Origin: Lepas anatifera
Taxonomy: Eukaryota; Arthropoda; Thecostraca; Lepadidae
Length of the DNA: 64,000 nt
NCBI GenBank assembly: GCA_034440635.1
Contig: JAOTON010000335.1
Span: 233,501-297,500 of the forward strand
Direction of reading: 5' to 3'
The notes beneath the pieces are model-generated. The model was given only the letters and a program-made list of their open reading frames with translations. It was not told the DNA's origin and did no database searches. Positions within the stretch are counted from its first letter, which is position 1, and every line of letters starts with the position of its first letter. Positions 34,813-43,304 of the stretch are shown here, in pieces. Made by a program: the position numbers and the translations under genes.

Positions 34813-35117
34813 AAAGCCGACTGTTCTTAAAGATTTCAATAGGTTTTGTCCAAGCTGTTCCCAGCACGGCTGTTGGAGTTGGAGTTGTATTAAAGTCATC
34901 AAGGGAATTTTCACAGGGACCCCGATCCCACCAACCGAACGAGCAACTCCCACAATGAAGGGTTGATTTTGAAGCCAAAGTTTAACGTCCAACGAAGCAC
35001 AGGGACGGCCGCCCCGCTCAGGTCACCCTTTCACCAGTTAGTTGCCAGCCGACCTACGTCGGGCAAACTATTAAGCACCAGAGCGTCTTAGGGGAACCGA
35101 TCCCAAGTCTGGACAAG

Positions 35118-35190
35118 CACTACCACTGCATGTTTCTGAACTGCGGGCCGGAGCCCAACGCTCTACCAACTGAGCTGCCGGGGCGGCTCA
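35118..35190 (-). tRNA. tRNA-like sequence (pseudogene or SINE head)
   Basis: On the minus strand GCCCCGGCAGCTCAGTTGGT with AGAGCG is a good acceptor, D-arm and A box. The anticodon arm (GGGCTCCGGCCC) pairs only three bases and the T-arm is damaged (GTTCAGAAAC). The 3' acceptor strand does not match. A SINE head is the likelier explanation. Confidence 0.5.
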
Positions 35191-35261
35191 GTTTTGTGGA
35201 TACTGTCTTTTGGTTGATCCGTTAAAGGTTTCCTTGGAAATGCGAATGAGCAAATAACGCT

Positions 35262-35402
35262 CTGGTACGCCTTTTGGTGTGATGCACCCAAAGATACATC
35301 TGAGCTGTTATTCAATGACAATTGCAATGTGAGACTGGATGGTGTAGGGAGGAATGTTGTATCCCTGAAGACTATGATCTCATGGCTGTTGTGTTTGGTG
35401 CC
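35262..35402 (+). repeat. Direct repeat A, copy 1
   Basis: About 140 bp starting TCTGGTACGCCTTTTGGTG and running through GGATGGTGTAGGGAGGAATG. It is closely matched by 35711-35855. No recognised class. Confidence 0.8.
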
Positions 35403-35710
35403 GGTGCTTATCATATCCGGGGAAGGTTTCGGTTAGAAATAATGACGTTCTAATTCCATTACTTTTACTTTCCGCATTGTTAACGTCTACGTCATAGCGT
35501 TGTCATCAGCAGCACCACGCGGTCTAGCCAAAACCAACCTCGATATGAAATAGTATGAAAATGCTTGTAACATATAAATAATGGAAACTGAAAATACAAA
35601 GGACCTCCAATCCCCGGCGCATATATCAGGCCTGGCATGCCAGGATCATAAACGGAGAAGAAAAAAGAAATATGCAAAAAAATGAACTTAGGCACATGGT
35701 GTGATAGAAT

Positions 35711-35855
35711 CTGGTACGCCTTTTGGTGCGATGCACCCAAAGATATTGATACGTCTGGGCTGTTATTCAATGACAATTGCAATGTGAGGCTGGATGGTGT
35801 AGGGAGGAATGTTGTATCCCTGATGACTATGATCTCATGGCTGTTGTTTTGTGCC
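35711..35855 (+). repeat. Direct repeat A, copy 2
   Basis: Near-identical to 35262-35402 with a few substitutions and a ~6-bp insertion (ATTGATACG). Confidence 0.8.
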
Positions 35856-35945
35856 GATGCCGAGTATGGCGGCGCTACGCGCCGCCGTTTTTATGCCATT
35901 TCCGAAGAACCCGAAAATTATTCTTATACCTCCTGCTTTGTTGCC

Positions 35946-35947
<2 letters not shown>

Positions 35948-36026
<79 letters not shown>
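35948..36026. repeat. (TA)n tract 1
   Basis: About 79 bp of pure TA. The PLE-i copy ends into it from the right. Confidence 0.95.
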
Positions 36027-36028
<2 letters not shown>

Positions 36029-36217
36029 GTATAAGATGGCACAATATTTTCACTTAGACAAGTCTTGTTAAAAGCAATGGCATATCTATTTTTTATTGAT
36101 CTCTTCTTAGCTTTTTCAAGTGCTCGGATGGACTTTCGTTTTGTTTCGCTTATGTCGTTCAATAGTGTTCCAATTCTCTGTGAACTCATTGGGTGCACTG
36201 TATCAATGTATTACTTT

Positions 36218-36255
36218 GCTACGCGTTTCAATAGACACTTCTATCGTCATCAGGC
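36218..36255 (-). ncRNA. Hammerhead ribozyme, PLE family i (minus copy)
   Basis: The core is CTGATGA, a 6-bp stem II (GATAGA/TCTATT, loop AGTG), GAAAC, then the palindromic ACGCGT as a minimal stem III. Stem I is only GC/GC here. The site precedes the ATG of the repeated leader. Minimal stem III suggests activity as a dimer, as described for Penelope hammerheads. Confidence 0.75.
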
Positions 36256-36409
36256 TGGTTACACTACATCAGGTTTAATAAAACACTTAAAAACATATTT
36301 ATCACATCCTATCCTAAGCTTTTCAGTTTGTAAAATACAACCAATTCGACATTTCAAAATTCGAATCACCACTAGCCATGCCATGGATGGCTTGGCACTT
36401 CCGTCTAAG

Positions 36410-38560
36410 TTATCCAAACAGATGTAAAGTCACTGATGGATTCGACTGGATGTTTAATGACGGTCCCAGGGTTCGGATGTATATTGCCTCCAGGATATGT
36501 AGTTTTCTCCTGTTGGGTGATGTTGTCAGGATCGTTGTGTTCTCGACTAGGTCCTTGCGAGTGATTTTGTGGTCGTGTTCTTGCTTCATGTGGTTTTTCG
36601 GTGCACCCTCAGCCAGGTGCATCGTCATTCTCCTTGACAGTGTGGTTGTTGTCACTCCAACATAACTACTGTTTCGAAGCTGGCAGTCTTCGTGTGGGCA
36701 GTCAAATTTGTAGATTACGTTGGTTTTGGTCTTAGGATCTGTTTTTGTGTTGATGTTATTCTTCATCACTAGGTTGCTTACTTTTTGGTTTTTGTAGTAA
36801 ACTACGATCTGAAGCTTGTCGCTGCTGTCCTTTGGTGTCACGTTGTCATAGACGATTCTCTTAAGCACTCTTTCGTCCACTTCGTACGCAGGTGACATTT
36901 GGTTTTGATAGAAGAGTGTTAGTTTCGTCTTATCGTCCGCGTCCTTTTCGTCCTTTTCGATATGTCTCTTCATCTGGCTTTCTATTTCCGTGTCAATCAG
37001 TCTGTTGGGGTATCCGTTGTTGACGAGTAGTTGTTTCACCCGTTTCAGCTCGCTGTGGAGAGTGATCCACTCGGAGCACAACTTGATGGCTCTGCGGATA
37101 TAGGACCGGATCACGCTCAGTTTGTATCGGTCTGGGCACTCACTTGAAGCATTCATGCACAGGCCAGCGTCGGTGGGTTTTCTGTAGACTTGTGTCCGAA
37201 ACTTTCCGTCCTTCTGGTCTATTTCGATATCCAGGAAGGGCAGCTTGTTCTCAACACTTTTTTCCACAGTGAACTTCAAGACCGACATCTTTTCCATTTC
37301 ACTTTTGAGCCTCTCGATGTGGTGTTCGTCTTCTATGTCTAGGAACACGTCATCCACATATCTACAGTAAATATATGGGCGCAGTGTTGGATTCTTGAGG
37401 ACTGAGTTCTCCAAGCTACACATATACGCGTTAGCGAACAAAGGCCCCAATGGGGAGCCCATTGCTACCCCGTTCACCTGCTGGTAGAGCTTGTTGTCGG
37501 GTGCTCGGAACAGGGTCTCGGTTGTGCATGCGCGAAGGAGATCTTCCAAGATTTTCGGTGTTAGTTTTGGTGGCGGTAATTCATCATGATGGTAGACATT
37601 CTGGAGGATTATTTCGATGGTGGTTTCGATCGGAACGTTTGTAAACAAACTCTCCACGTCCAGTGAAGCGAGTGTGCCCTTGGGATTGTTTGCTTTTAAG
37701 ATGGTTGCAAACTCATCTCTTGATTTTAGTCCATACTCCATCGGGAGGTAAGGTGCGATCATCTCGTTCAGTCTTTTCGAGATATGGTACGTTGGTGTTG
37801 GACATTGGGAGATAATGGGTCTTAGGGGGTTTCCATCCTTGTGTATTTTGACATTTCCGTAGGCGTAGCCCGGCTGGTATTCCCCAGTGATATTATCAAA
37901 GTGGACACCATCGATGAGTGCATTCGCCTGGCTTATGAGCTTATTCACCTTGGTCTTCAGTTTTTGTGTGGTGTCTCGAGGGATTTGTTTGAACTTCAAT
38001 GGGTCGGCCAACAATGCGTTCATTTTTCCCATGTACTCATCCTTATCCATAATTACATACACTGAGGACTTATCTGCCCGTCGTACTATAATGTTTTTGT
38101 TTTCGCGAAGTTCTCTCGCTGCTTTTTTGTGCTCCTCGGTTAATATTTTGCTCTTATCATAACTTCTACGTATGGTGCTTTCTCCGAGTAGTCTATCCTT
38201 TAGATTAGGGTTAACTTCAACTTTGCCGTTTTTCTCAAGGGTTTCGATGCTTTGGTATAAGATCTCTAGTTCTGCCTTCTTTTCTGCTATGCTAAACTTT
38301 GGTTGAAGGTGGCAGTTTAGCCCAAGGTTCAATACTTCTTTTTGCTTTTCCGATAGCTGGATCTGTGAAAGGTTAATGAAACCATTACTCTTTTCTGGGA
38401 GAAGCAGAGGTCCACCATAAAGTTTGCCAAGCTTTTTGATGGCCTTTTGCTTCGTGGCATGTTCTGTTGTCTGAAAGATGCTCTCTAGTTTTGTTTCTAA
38501 AGCCTGTCTTAATTCTGTTTCAATGTCTAGTTGATAGAAAGATGTGTATAGTTCCTTCCA
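36410..38560 (-). CDS. Penelope-like RT with GIY-YIG endonuclease, family i
   Basis: This is a retroelement polyprotein that copies its RNA by target-primed reverse transcription. The open frame runs 716 codons from a TGA at 38561-38563 without an in-frame ATG, so the natural start lies in the leader that is now separated. Motifs in order: ELYTSFYQLDIETELRQALE, NIIVRRADKSSVYVIMDK, GNVKIHKDGNPLRPIISQ, ASLDVESLFTNVPIETTI (RT motif A), NGVAMGSPLGPLFANAYM (motif B), YCRYVDDVFLD (catalytic YVDD), LPFLDIEI and YRKPTDAGLC. Then comes the C-terminal endonuclease: VIYKFDCPHEDC, SYVGVTTTTLSRRMTMH, the GIY-YIG pattern with a Cys pair. No internal stop or frameshift remains, so this copy is the best preserved. 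Only the ~60-residue leader is missing. Confidence 0.85.
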   Translation of the reverse strand, partial: WKELYTSFYQLDIETELRQALETKLESIFQTTEHATKQKAIKKLGKLYGGPLLLPEKSNGFINLSQIQLSEKQKEVLNLGLNCHLQPKFSIAEKKAELEILYQSIETLEKNGKVEVNPNLKDRLLGESTIRRSYDKSKILTEEHKKAARELRENKNIIVRRADKSSVYVIMDKDEYMGKMNALLADPLKFKQIPRDTTQKLKTKVNKLISQANALIDGVHFDNITGEYQPGYAYGNVKIHKDGNPLRPIISQCPTPTYHISKRLNEMIAPYLPMEYGLKSRDEFATILKANNPKGTLASLDVESLFTNVPIETTIEIILQNVYHHDELPPPKLTPKILEDLLRACTTETLFRAPDNKLYQQVNGVAMGSPLGPLFANAYMCSLENSVLKNPTLRPYIYCRYVDDVFLDIEDEHHIERLKSEMEKMSVLKFTVEKSVENKLPFLDIEIDQKDGKFRTQVYRKPTDAGLCMNASSECPDRYKLSVIRSYIRRAIKLCSEWITLHSELKRVKQLLVNNGYPNRLIDTEIESQMKRHIEKDEKDADDKTKLTLFYQNQMSPAYEVDERVLKRIVYDNVTPKDSSDKLQIVVYYKNQKVSNLVMKNNINTKTDPKTKTNVIYKFDCPHEDCQLRNSSYVGVTTTTLSRRMTMHLAEGAPKNHMKQEHDHKITRKDLVENTTILTTSPNRRKLHILEAIYIRTLGPSLNIQSNPSVTLHLFG

Positions 38561-38944
38561 TCAGTGACTTTACATCTGTTTGGATAACTTAGACGGAAGT
38601 GCCAAGCCATCCATGGCATGGCTAGTGGTGATTCGAATTTTGAAATGTCGAATTGGTTGTATTTTACAAACTGAAAAGCTTAGGATAGGATGTGATAAAT
38701 ATGTTTTTAAGTGTTTTATTAAACCTGATGTAGTGTAACCAGCCTGATGACGATAGAAGTGTCTATTGAAACGCGTAGCAAAGTAATACATTGATACAGT
38801 GCACCCAATGAGTTCACAGAGAATTGGAACACTATTGAACGACATAAGCGAAACAAAACGAAAGTCCATCCGAGCACTTGAAAAAGCTAAGAAGAGATCA
38901 ATAAAAAATAGATATGCCATTGCTTTTAACAAGACTTGTCTAAG

Positions 38945-38948
<4 letters not shown>
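38561..38948 (+). repeat. Inverted copy of PLE-i end, hammerhead and leader
   Basis: Reverse complement of 36027-36436, lacking the last ~22 bp before the TA tract. It starts exactly at the SVTLHLFG codons, directly against the first open codon of the main frame, and encodes the leader MSSQRIGTLL to AFNKTCLSE. Confidence 0.9.
38742..38779 (+). ncRNA. Hammerhead ribozyme, PLE family i (plus copy)
   Basis: Identical core to 36218-36255 in inverse orientation. ATG of the leader (MSSQRIG) follows about 27 bp downstream. Confidence 0.75.

Positions 38949-38989
<41 letters not shown>
38949..38989. repeat. (TA)n tract 2
   Basis: It separates the PLE-i leader (plus) from the PLE-ii leader (minus), so the two leaders converge on it. 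Confidence 0.95.
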
Positions 38990-38993
<4 letters not shown>

Positions 38994-39111
38994 AATGCGT
39001 TTGCATATTTTGCTTTTATAAGTTTCTTTTCCAACTTCTCTTTTCCCTAATAACTTTCGTTTGGTCTTCACTCAGTTCGTGTAAAGTTTCGCCTAATGGC
39101 ATGTGTAATGT

Positions 39112-39153
39112 ATTACAACGCGTTTCAATGGCCCTCCATCATCGTCAGGTAAC
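39112..39153 (-). ncRNA. Hammerhead ribozyme, PLE family ii
   Basis: Minus strand: GTTAC, CTGACGA (fits CUGANGA), stem II GATGG/CCATT with loop AGGG, GAAAC, palindromic ACGCGT, T at the cleavage position, then GTAAT. GTTAC and GTAAT pair as stem I (with one G:U at the end). All core elements of a type I hammerhead are present. Confidence 0.8.
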
Positions 39154-39365
39154 GTTATCTCGCAAGGCAAGTACAATTATTCACATATTGTTAAAATTTA
39201 AACGTATAGTACAAAAAACATGATTACAAGTGTCCTAGTTACAAATCTACCACTCTCTCTTTTTTGCGCTGAATGTTCTTATTTGATCTTGCGCTCATTT
39301 TGACGAGGAAACCTCCATATTCACGATGTTTGGAGCATCCTTAAAATATTTTCCCAGACATATGT

Positions 39366-40151
39366 TCAACCGCTATTGAGGGTGATGACGCCGCGATGTT
39401 CTCGCTGGACACACATGCTGTGAAGGAAGTGCTGGATGTATGCAGCTTGTATTATTTTAAGTCGTCTGTGGTTAGTTTCCCTGATCAGGATGGACGTGTT
39501 TTGGGTGAGGTCACTCCTTGTCAGGTTCTGGTTGTGGATGGAATTTGAGTGCTCAGCCGGGCCACCAGTTTCAAGGTGCATAGTTAGTCGGCGCGACAAG
39601 GAGGTAGTAGTATGTCCTATGTAAGAGGCTGTGTCACGGAGTTTGCAATCTCCGTAGGGGCACTTATACTTGTAGACAACGTTAGTCTCTTTCAGGAAAC
39701 TACTCTTCTCCTTGTTGCGTAGAACTAGATTGCATGACTTTGGGGATTTGCAATAGATTAGTGGTTTGATGTTGTGTCCTTCGTTCGGTTTCACATTCTT
39801 GCTGATTATGCTCTTCAACACCTTCTCATCCTCCTTGTAGCCATTGCTCATCTGATTCATGTAGAATAGCTTGTGAATCTTCGTTGTGCTTGGGTGGTCT
39901 TTGCTTTTCTGGTCCGGGATTGCATGGAATAACTCGAGGACTCTTTTGGTCTCCTCGTCGATTTCCTGACATGAATAGTTGTTCGTTAGCATCTGTTTGA
40001 TATACTGCAACTCCTTGTGCACCAGTTGCCAGGTGCTGCAGGTGGTAAGGGCTCTACGTACGTAGGTGCGCACAACTCCTGTTTTGTACCGCTGTGGGCA
40101 GATACTCCGAGCGTTTAGACATTTTCCTTTGTCTGTAGGCTTCCTATATAC
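39366..40151 (-). pseudogene. PLE-ii RT C-terminus and GIY-YIG endonuclease
   Basis: The frame is open from VYRKPTDKGKCLNARSICP (just after the RT palm), through FYMNQMSNGYKEDEKVLKSI, to the endonuclease VVYKYKCPYGDC, SYIGHTTTSLSRRLTMHL and the stop at 39366. The catalytic RT motifs are missing, so it could at best make a truncated endonuclease. The first eight codons of the open stretch belong to the hairpin junction, not to the PLE. Confidence 0.8.
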
Positions 40152-40155
40152 GCTG

Positions 40156-40217
40156 GTGATTGAATGCAATCGCATTCAATAAGGCTTGCATAAAAGAAAA
40201 ACTATTGCCTTCATATG

Positions 40218-40219
<2 letters not shown>
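40156..40219 (+). repeat. PLE leader fragment ending at (TA)n tract 3
   Basis: Encodes NAIAFNKACIKEKLLPSYAN and runs straight into TA repeats as IYIYIY. It is homologous to the PLE-i leader (AFNKTCLSENIVPSYTN). Confidence 0.75.

Positions 40220-40303
<84 letters not shown>
40220..40303. repeat. (TA)n tract 3
   Basis: About 84 bp of TA between convergent PLE leader fragments. Confidence 0.95.
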
Positions 40304-40306
<3 letters not shown>

Positions 40307-40989
40307 GTTCGAATGTTTCGAAGAAGTCGTTCTTTTATACAAGCTTCGTCGAATATTACAGCTTCTTTTGGCGTTGATAAGTTTCTTCGTGGTCGACTCG
40401 AGTTTTCGTATTAGGCTTCGGTCATTCTCGTCATACTGGTGTAAAACATTAGAAAAAGACATAATTCAATGTTTCGTCTTACGTAAGACATATTCATGTT
40501 ATTTTGACACTACAAGTTTCAAGTTACATAATAATAAACACACAAGTAATATAACACTGGTTAATGTATCTCACGATGGATCGCAATTCTTTGTTTTTAT
40601 TCAAATCAGTGGAACGCTGCAGTCTGTTTTGTGAACCCTCTGTTTAGTGGAAGCGAAAAAATATATATAAATAAATATGTCCGCTGAGTGTGAACTAAAT
40701 TTTCCTATCGTAAAGTGGTAGCGTAGTGAGCTGTTTAGTCTGAATGTTTATGACCGGCGACTTGTTGCGAATGATGATGGTTTCAAGTGTTGTTAGTCGT
40801 CGCCGGTCATTGCAGTGTGCTATGATCTTAGTGTTTGATGTGAGCATGTTGCGGGTGAGGGTGATGTTGTGTTGGTCAAGGGTGTGTTTCTTAGGAGCAC
40901 CGTCTTGGAGGTGCATTGTCAGTCTGCGGCTGAGTGTAGTGGTTGTGTGACCAACGTAGTATACCTCGCGGGTTGCACAGTCCCCGGCA

Positions 40990-40990
<1 letters not shown>
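40304..40990 (-). mobile_element. Penelope-like element, family iii, truncated
   Basis: Minus-strand order: endonuclease end (EVYYVGHTTTTLSRRLTMH, 40965-40702, stop), 3' UTR (40701-40500), a hammerhead-like remnant, then a leader from ATG at 40462 (MSFSNVLHQYDENDRSLIR, KKLINAKRSC) into (TA)n tract 3. It is truncated at (TA)n tract 4 within the endonuclease. Same order as families i, ii and v. Confidence 0.75.
40470..40500 (-). ncRNA. Decayed hammerhead candidate, PLE family iii
   Basis: Minus strand: GTCTTAC/GTAAGAC palindromic stem followed by GAAAC, just upstream of the leader ATG, the same position as the clear hammerheads. The CUGANGA box is not recognisable (ATGAATAT instead), so activity is doubtful. 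Confidence 0.3.

Positions 40991-41042
<52 letters not shown>
40991..41042. repeat. (TA)n tract 4
   Basis: About 52 bp of TA at the truncated 5' edge of PLE-iii. Confidence 0.95.
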
Positions 41043-41043
<1 letters not shown>

Positions 41044-41162
41044 TTGATTTATCGGCAGTTGTTTTACTGGGGCATTCTCATGCCAGTCAGGTCTCTGTGT
41101 ACCTCCAGTATTGATAATCAATTATCGGTTATTATAATTTTTAGCTTTGGAAAATTGCTCAT

Positions 41163-41233
41163 AACCTGGGACTCGAACCCAGGTCTCCGGATTTCCGGCC
41201 CGGCATGCTAACCACTACACCACTCAGAAGCCT
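41163..41233 (-). tRNA. tRNA-like sequence (pseudogene or SINE head)
   Basis: On the minus strand, TGGTGTAGTGGTTAGCATGC is a D-arm/A box and CCTGGGTTCGAGTCCCAGG a perfect T-arm/B box. CCGGG/TCCGG pairs around the loop CCGGAAA, giving GGA in the anticodon position. However, position 33 is C, not T, there is no long variable arm as in tRNA-Ser, and the acceptor strands do not pair. Confidence 0.55.
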
Positions 41234-41281
41234 GAATTTTCCTTTCAAGCTTGCGTATTTATACTTAATTGATCGGCAGTT

Positions 41282-41284
<3 letters not shown>

Positions 41285-41312
<28 letters not shown>
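41285..41312. repeat. (TA)n tract 5
   Basis: Short TA run followed by (TTTA)n. Confidence 0.9.
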
Positions 41313-41317
<5 letters not shown>

Positions 41318-42331
41318 TTATTTATTTATATATGATGTATATCACAGGTATACACGGACATTTCATTCCCATAGTATAGTTTCAAGATGGTCTTTTCCCG
41401 CCTTTCTTCCTTTGTACCTGCTGAATGGTGGGTGTGGAAAGGGCGCGCCGAGCTTAAGTGGTGACTGTGTCTTGTCATCTTGACAAATTTTCATGTGGCT
41501 GACATTTTCGTACCGTGTGGGATCTTCCCCAAATAGGACCTATGTTGAACTCTAATTTTTTGACATGACAGACATGGAGAAATGCAAAAACTCCCTTAAT
41601 GGACAATATATTGTTGAAGACACAAGAAATGTGAGTGTGGCACCCTTCTTTCTGGTGCAGCTCATACAACTTGAGCGCAAGGTCATGCATGTCGTCACTC
41701 TGCCCTGACGTTAGGAAATGTTATCGTCTTTGTCTTTTTCCTTCTTTCTGCTGGAGACATGGAATTTTCTTGCGATGCTTGCGACGCGAGCAATGTGTTG
41801 GTATTTCACAAACATTTTTAACGGGTAGTGAATGTCTCGTGTTCCTCCTTAATTAACGTCCTATCCTTCCGGGTGGCACGCTACGTTATCGTTCTGGCTG
41901 GCGTGTAGATGCTTGGCGATGGTCTGTGTGGCATGTGATTTTACTGTGCAGTTTTTGCGAAAGTTGCCTTGAAATGTTCTCGCCAGTTGGGGTAATGTAC
42001 GTCCGTTTCGCCAGGTAACATTTAGCACACATCCCATCAGAATCAAGGTGGAAACAATACAAAAACGCTTCCTGAATTGCCAGCTCATCATCGAGGTGGG
42101 GAAATAACTCAGTTTCTGCAGCATCGTCTCCTTGTGCCTGTTGTTCTGTATTAAATGCGACGTCCTCCTGGTCTTAGAGAAGACGCTGGGCTGGATTATG
42201 CTGTTGGATGTCGGTGTCTCGTTCTTCTTAATGTCGCTCAACACTCTTTCGTCTTCTTTATATCCGGATGTCATGACAATGCTGTGGTATAGCTTAAGTC
42301 TGGTCTCCGTTCCGTCTTCTTTCCGCTGCAC
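41313..42331 (-). pseudogene. Degraded Penelope-like fragment, family iv
   Basis: The minus-strand frame 42331-41861 has RLKLYHSIVMTSGYKEDERV, collinear with the PLE-i linker (KLTLFYQNQMSPAYEVDERV) and PLE-ii (KLFYMNQMSNGYKEDEKV), then LSDIKKNETPTSN and RRTSHLIQNN. A CAKCYLAKR-type cysteine segment lies downstream in another frame. The endonuclease is not clearly readable and 41313-41860 is more decayed. Assignment rests on the linker match. Confidence 0.6.
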
Positions 42332-42841
42332 CTGCAGAATGATCTACGTGAATTGGCGCGCCAGACTCAGACCGTTTCAGTCTTATTTCCTTGCCGTATC
42401 TTCATGTGGCTGACCCAGCTAGTGTGAACAGTATAGCTTGGTAGCATTAAAGCGCCCTCGGTGTTCTGTGTAGTATAGCGATAGCTGAATAGCTTGGTAA
42501 TGTCAGAGCTGCCTCGGTGCTAAGTATAGCTATGGTGATAATAGCATAGTGATAACAGTATAGCGTGGTTGCATCAGAGTGGTCTCGGTGTCCTGTATAG
42601 TATACTGATTACAGTATAGTTTGGTAGCAGCTGACTCACGCTGACCTCTTCCGAGACCGACCTCTCACCCAGACACACTCATAGCTTATGCAATGCCTCG
42701 GCCAATACATACGACGGTGTTGGGCATTGGGAGATTGTGGTATTATATGGTTACCGCTTTATGTTTTCTTCCCATCAGAATATCTAAGGAGGTCGAAGTC
42801 ACTCAAATCTTGTTTTGCGACCTGCTTCTGTGTTTCCATTG
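42332..42841. other. No recognisable gene; short imperfect repeats
   Basis: Around 42420-42640, words such as GTATAGCTTGGTAGCAT and GTCTCGGTGTCCTGTATAG recur every ~60 bp, a decayed minisatellite. Similar CCTCGGTGTTCA words appear at 48956-49020. Confidence 0.5.
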
Positions 42842-42896
42842 ATATATATATATATATATATTATTTATATATATATATATATTTTTTTATATTATA

Positions 42897-42937
<41 letters not shown>

Positions 42938-42974
42938 TTAATATATATATTATATATATATATATAATATATAT
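42842..42974. repeat. Complex AT tract 6 (TA with TTT/TTA interruptions)
   Basis: About 130 bp of TATATA with interruptions, at the end of PLE-v copy 1. Confidence 0.9.
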
Positions 42975-43058
42975 GCTGTGTTCATAGTGACAAATATAAG
43001 TTACAATGATGTTTAGGCGAATTTCAAAAACTAAATTTACAAAAACATTATATTGCAC

Positions 43059-43096
43059 CACATAAACGCGTTTCGTATTCACTTCATCAGTATGCA
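43059..43096 (-). ncRNA. Hammerhead ribozyme, PLE family v, copy 1
   Basis: Minus strand: TGCATA, CTGATGA, a very short stem II (GT/AC, loop GAAT), GAAAC, palindromic ACGCGT, T, then TATGTG. TGCATA pairs with TATGTG as stem I (four Watson-Crick and two G:U pairs). Stem II is weaker than in families i and ii. Confidence 0.65.
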
Positions 43097-43304
43097 GCAC
43101 AATACAAGTATGAATCGAAACAGGAATATTAAAACATCAACTTTGAATTTCGGCAATCATGTCATGCGAACAATTCTTCAACAGTCCTTCAGCAAAAAAG
43201 GTTTTCCGAATATTAGCACAGAGGCCACAGTGTGCACACATTCATACCACAAAAACGCGACTTCAGAATAAAATAGTACCATAATTCTCAGTATTTCAAA
43301 ACAA

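Larger units (their letters stand above)
36027..38948 (-). mobile_element. Penelope-like element, family i, with inverted second fragment
   Basis: On the minus strand the order is a long RT-endonuclease frame (38560-36410), 3' UTR, hammerhead (36255-36218), then the start of a second unit (ATG near 36192, SSQRIGTLLNDI ... CLSENIVPSYTNIY), and the (TA)n. The right flank 38561-38948 is an inverted copy of 36027-36436: it reads on the plus strand from the last codons (SVTLHLFG, stop) through hammerhead and leader to CLSE and the next (TA)n. This is the partial-tandem/inverted organisation known for Penelope elements. Confidence 0.85.
38990..40155 (-). mobile_element. Penelope-like element, family ii, 5'-truncated
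   Basis: Minus-strand order: RT C-terminus plus GIY-YIG endonuclease (40151-39366), 3' UTR, hammerhead (39153-39112), leader with ATG at 39102 (MPLGETLHELSEDQTKVI, then a one-base frameshift to LEKKLIKAKYANAFK), and (TA)n tract 2. The RT palm is missing. At 40155-40176 it meets an inverted leader fragment through a 9-bp hairpin (ATTGAATGC/GCATTCAAT). Confidence 0.8.

Noticed and set aside
40470..40500. A fully functional hammerhead in PLE family iii
   Set aside because: GAAAC and a stem are present in the right place, but the CUGANGA box is missing; kept only as a low-confidence remnant.
35777..41114. Open frames with runs of IYIYIY
   Set aside because: Translation of (TA)n tracts; only the short leader pieces next to them are meaningful and are annotated as PLE leaders.
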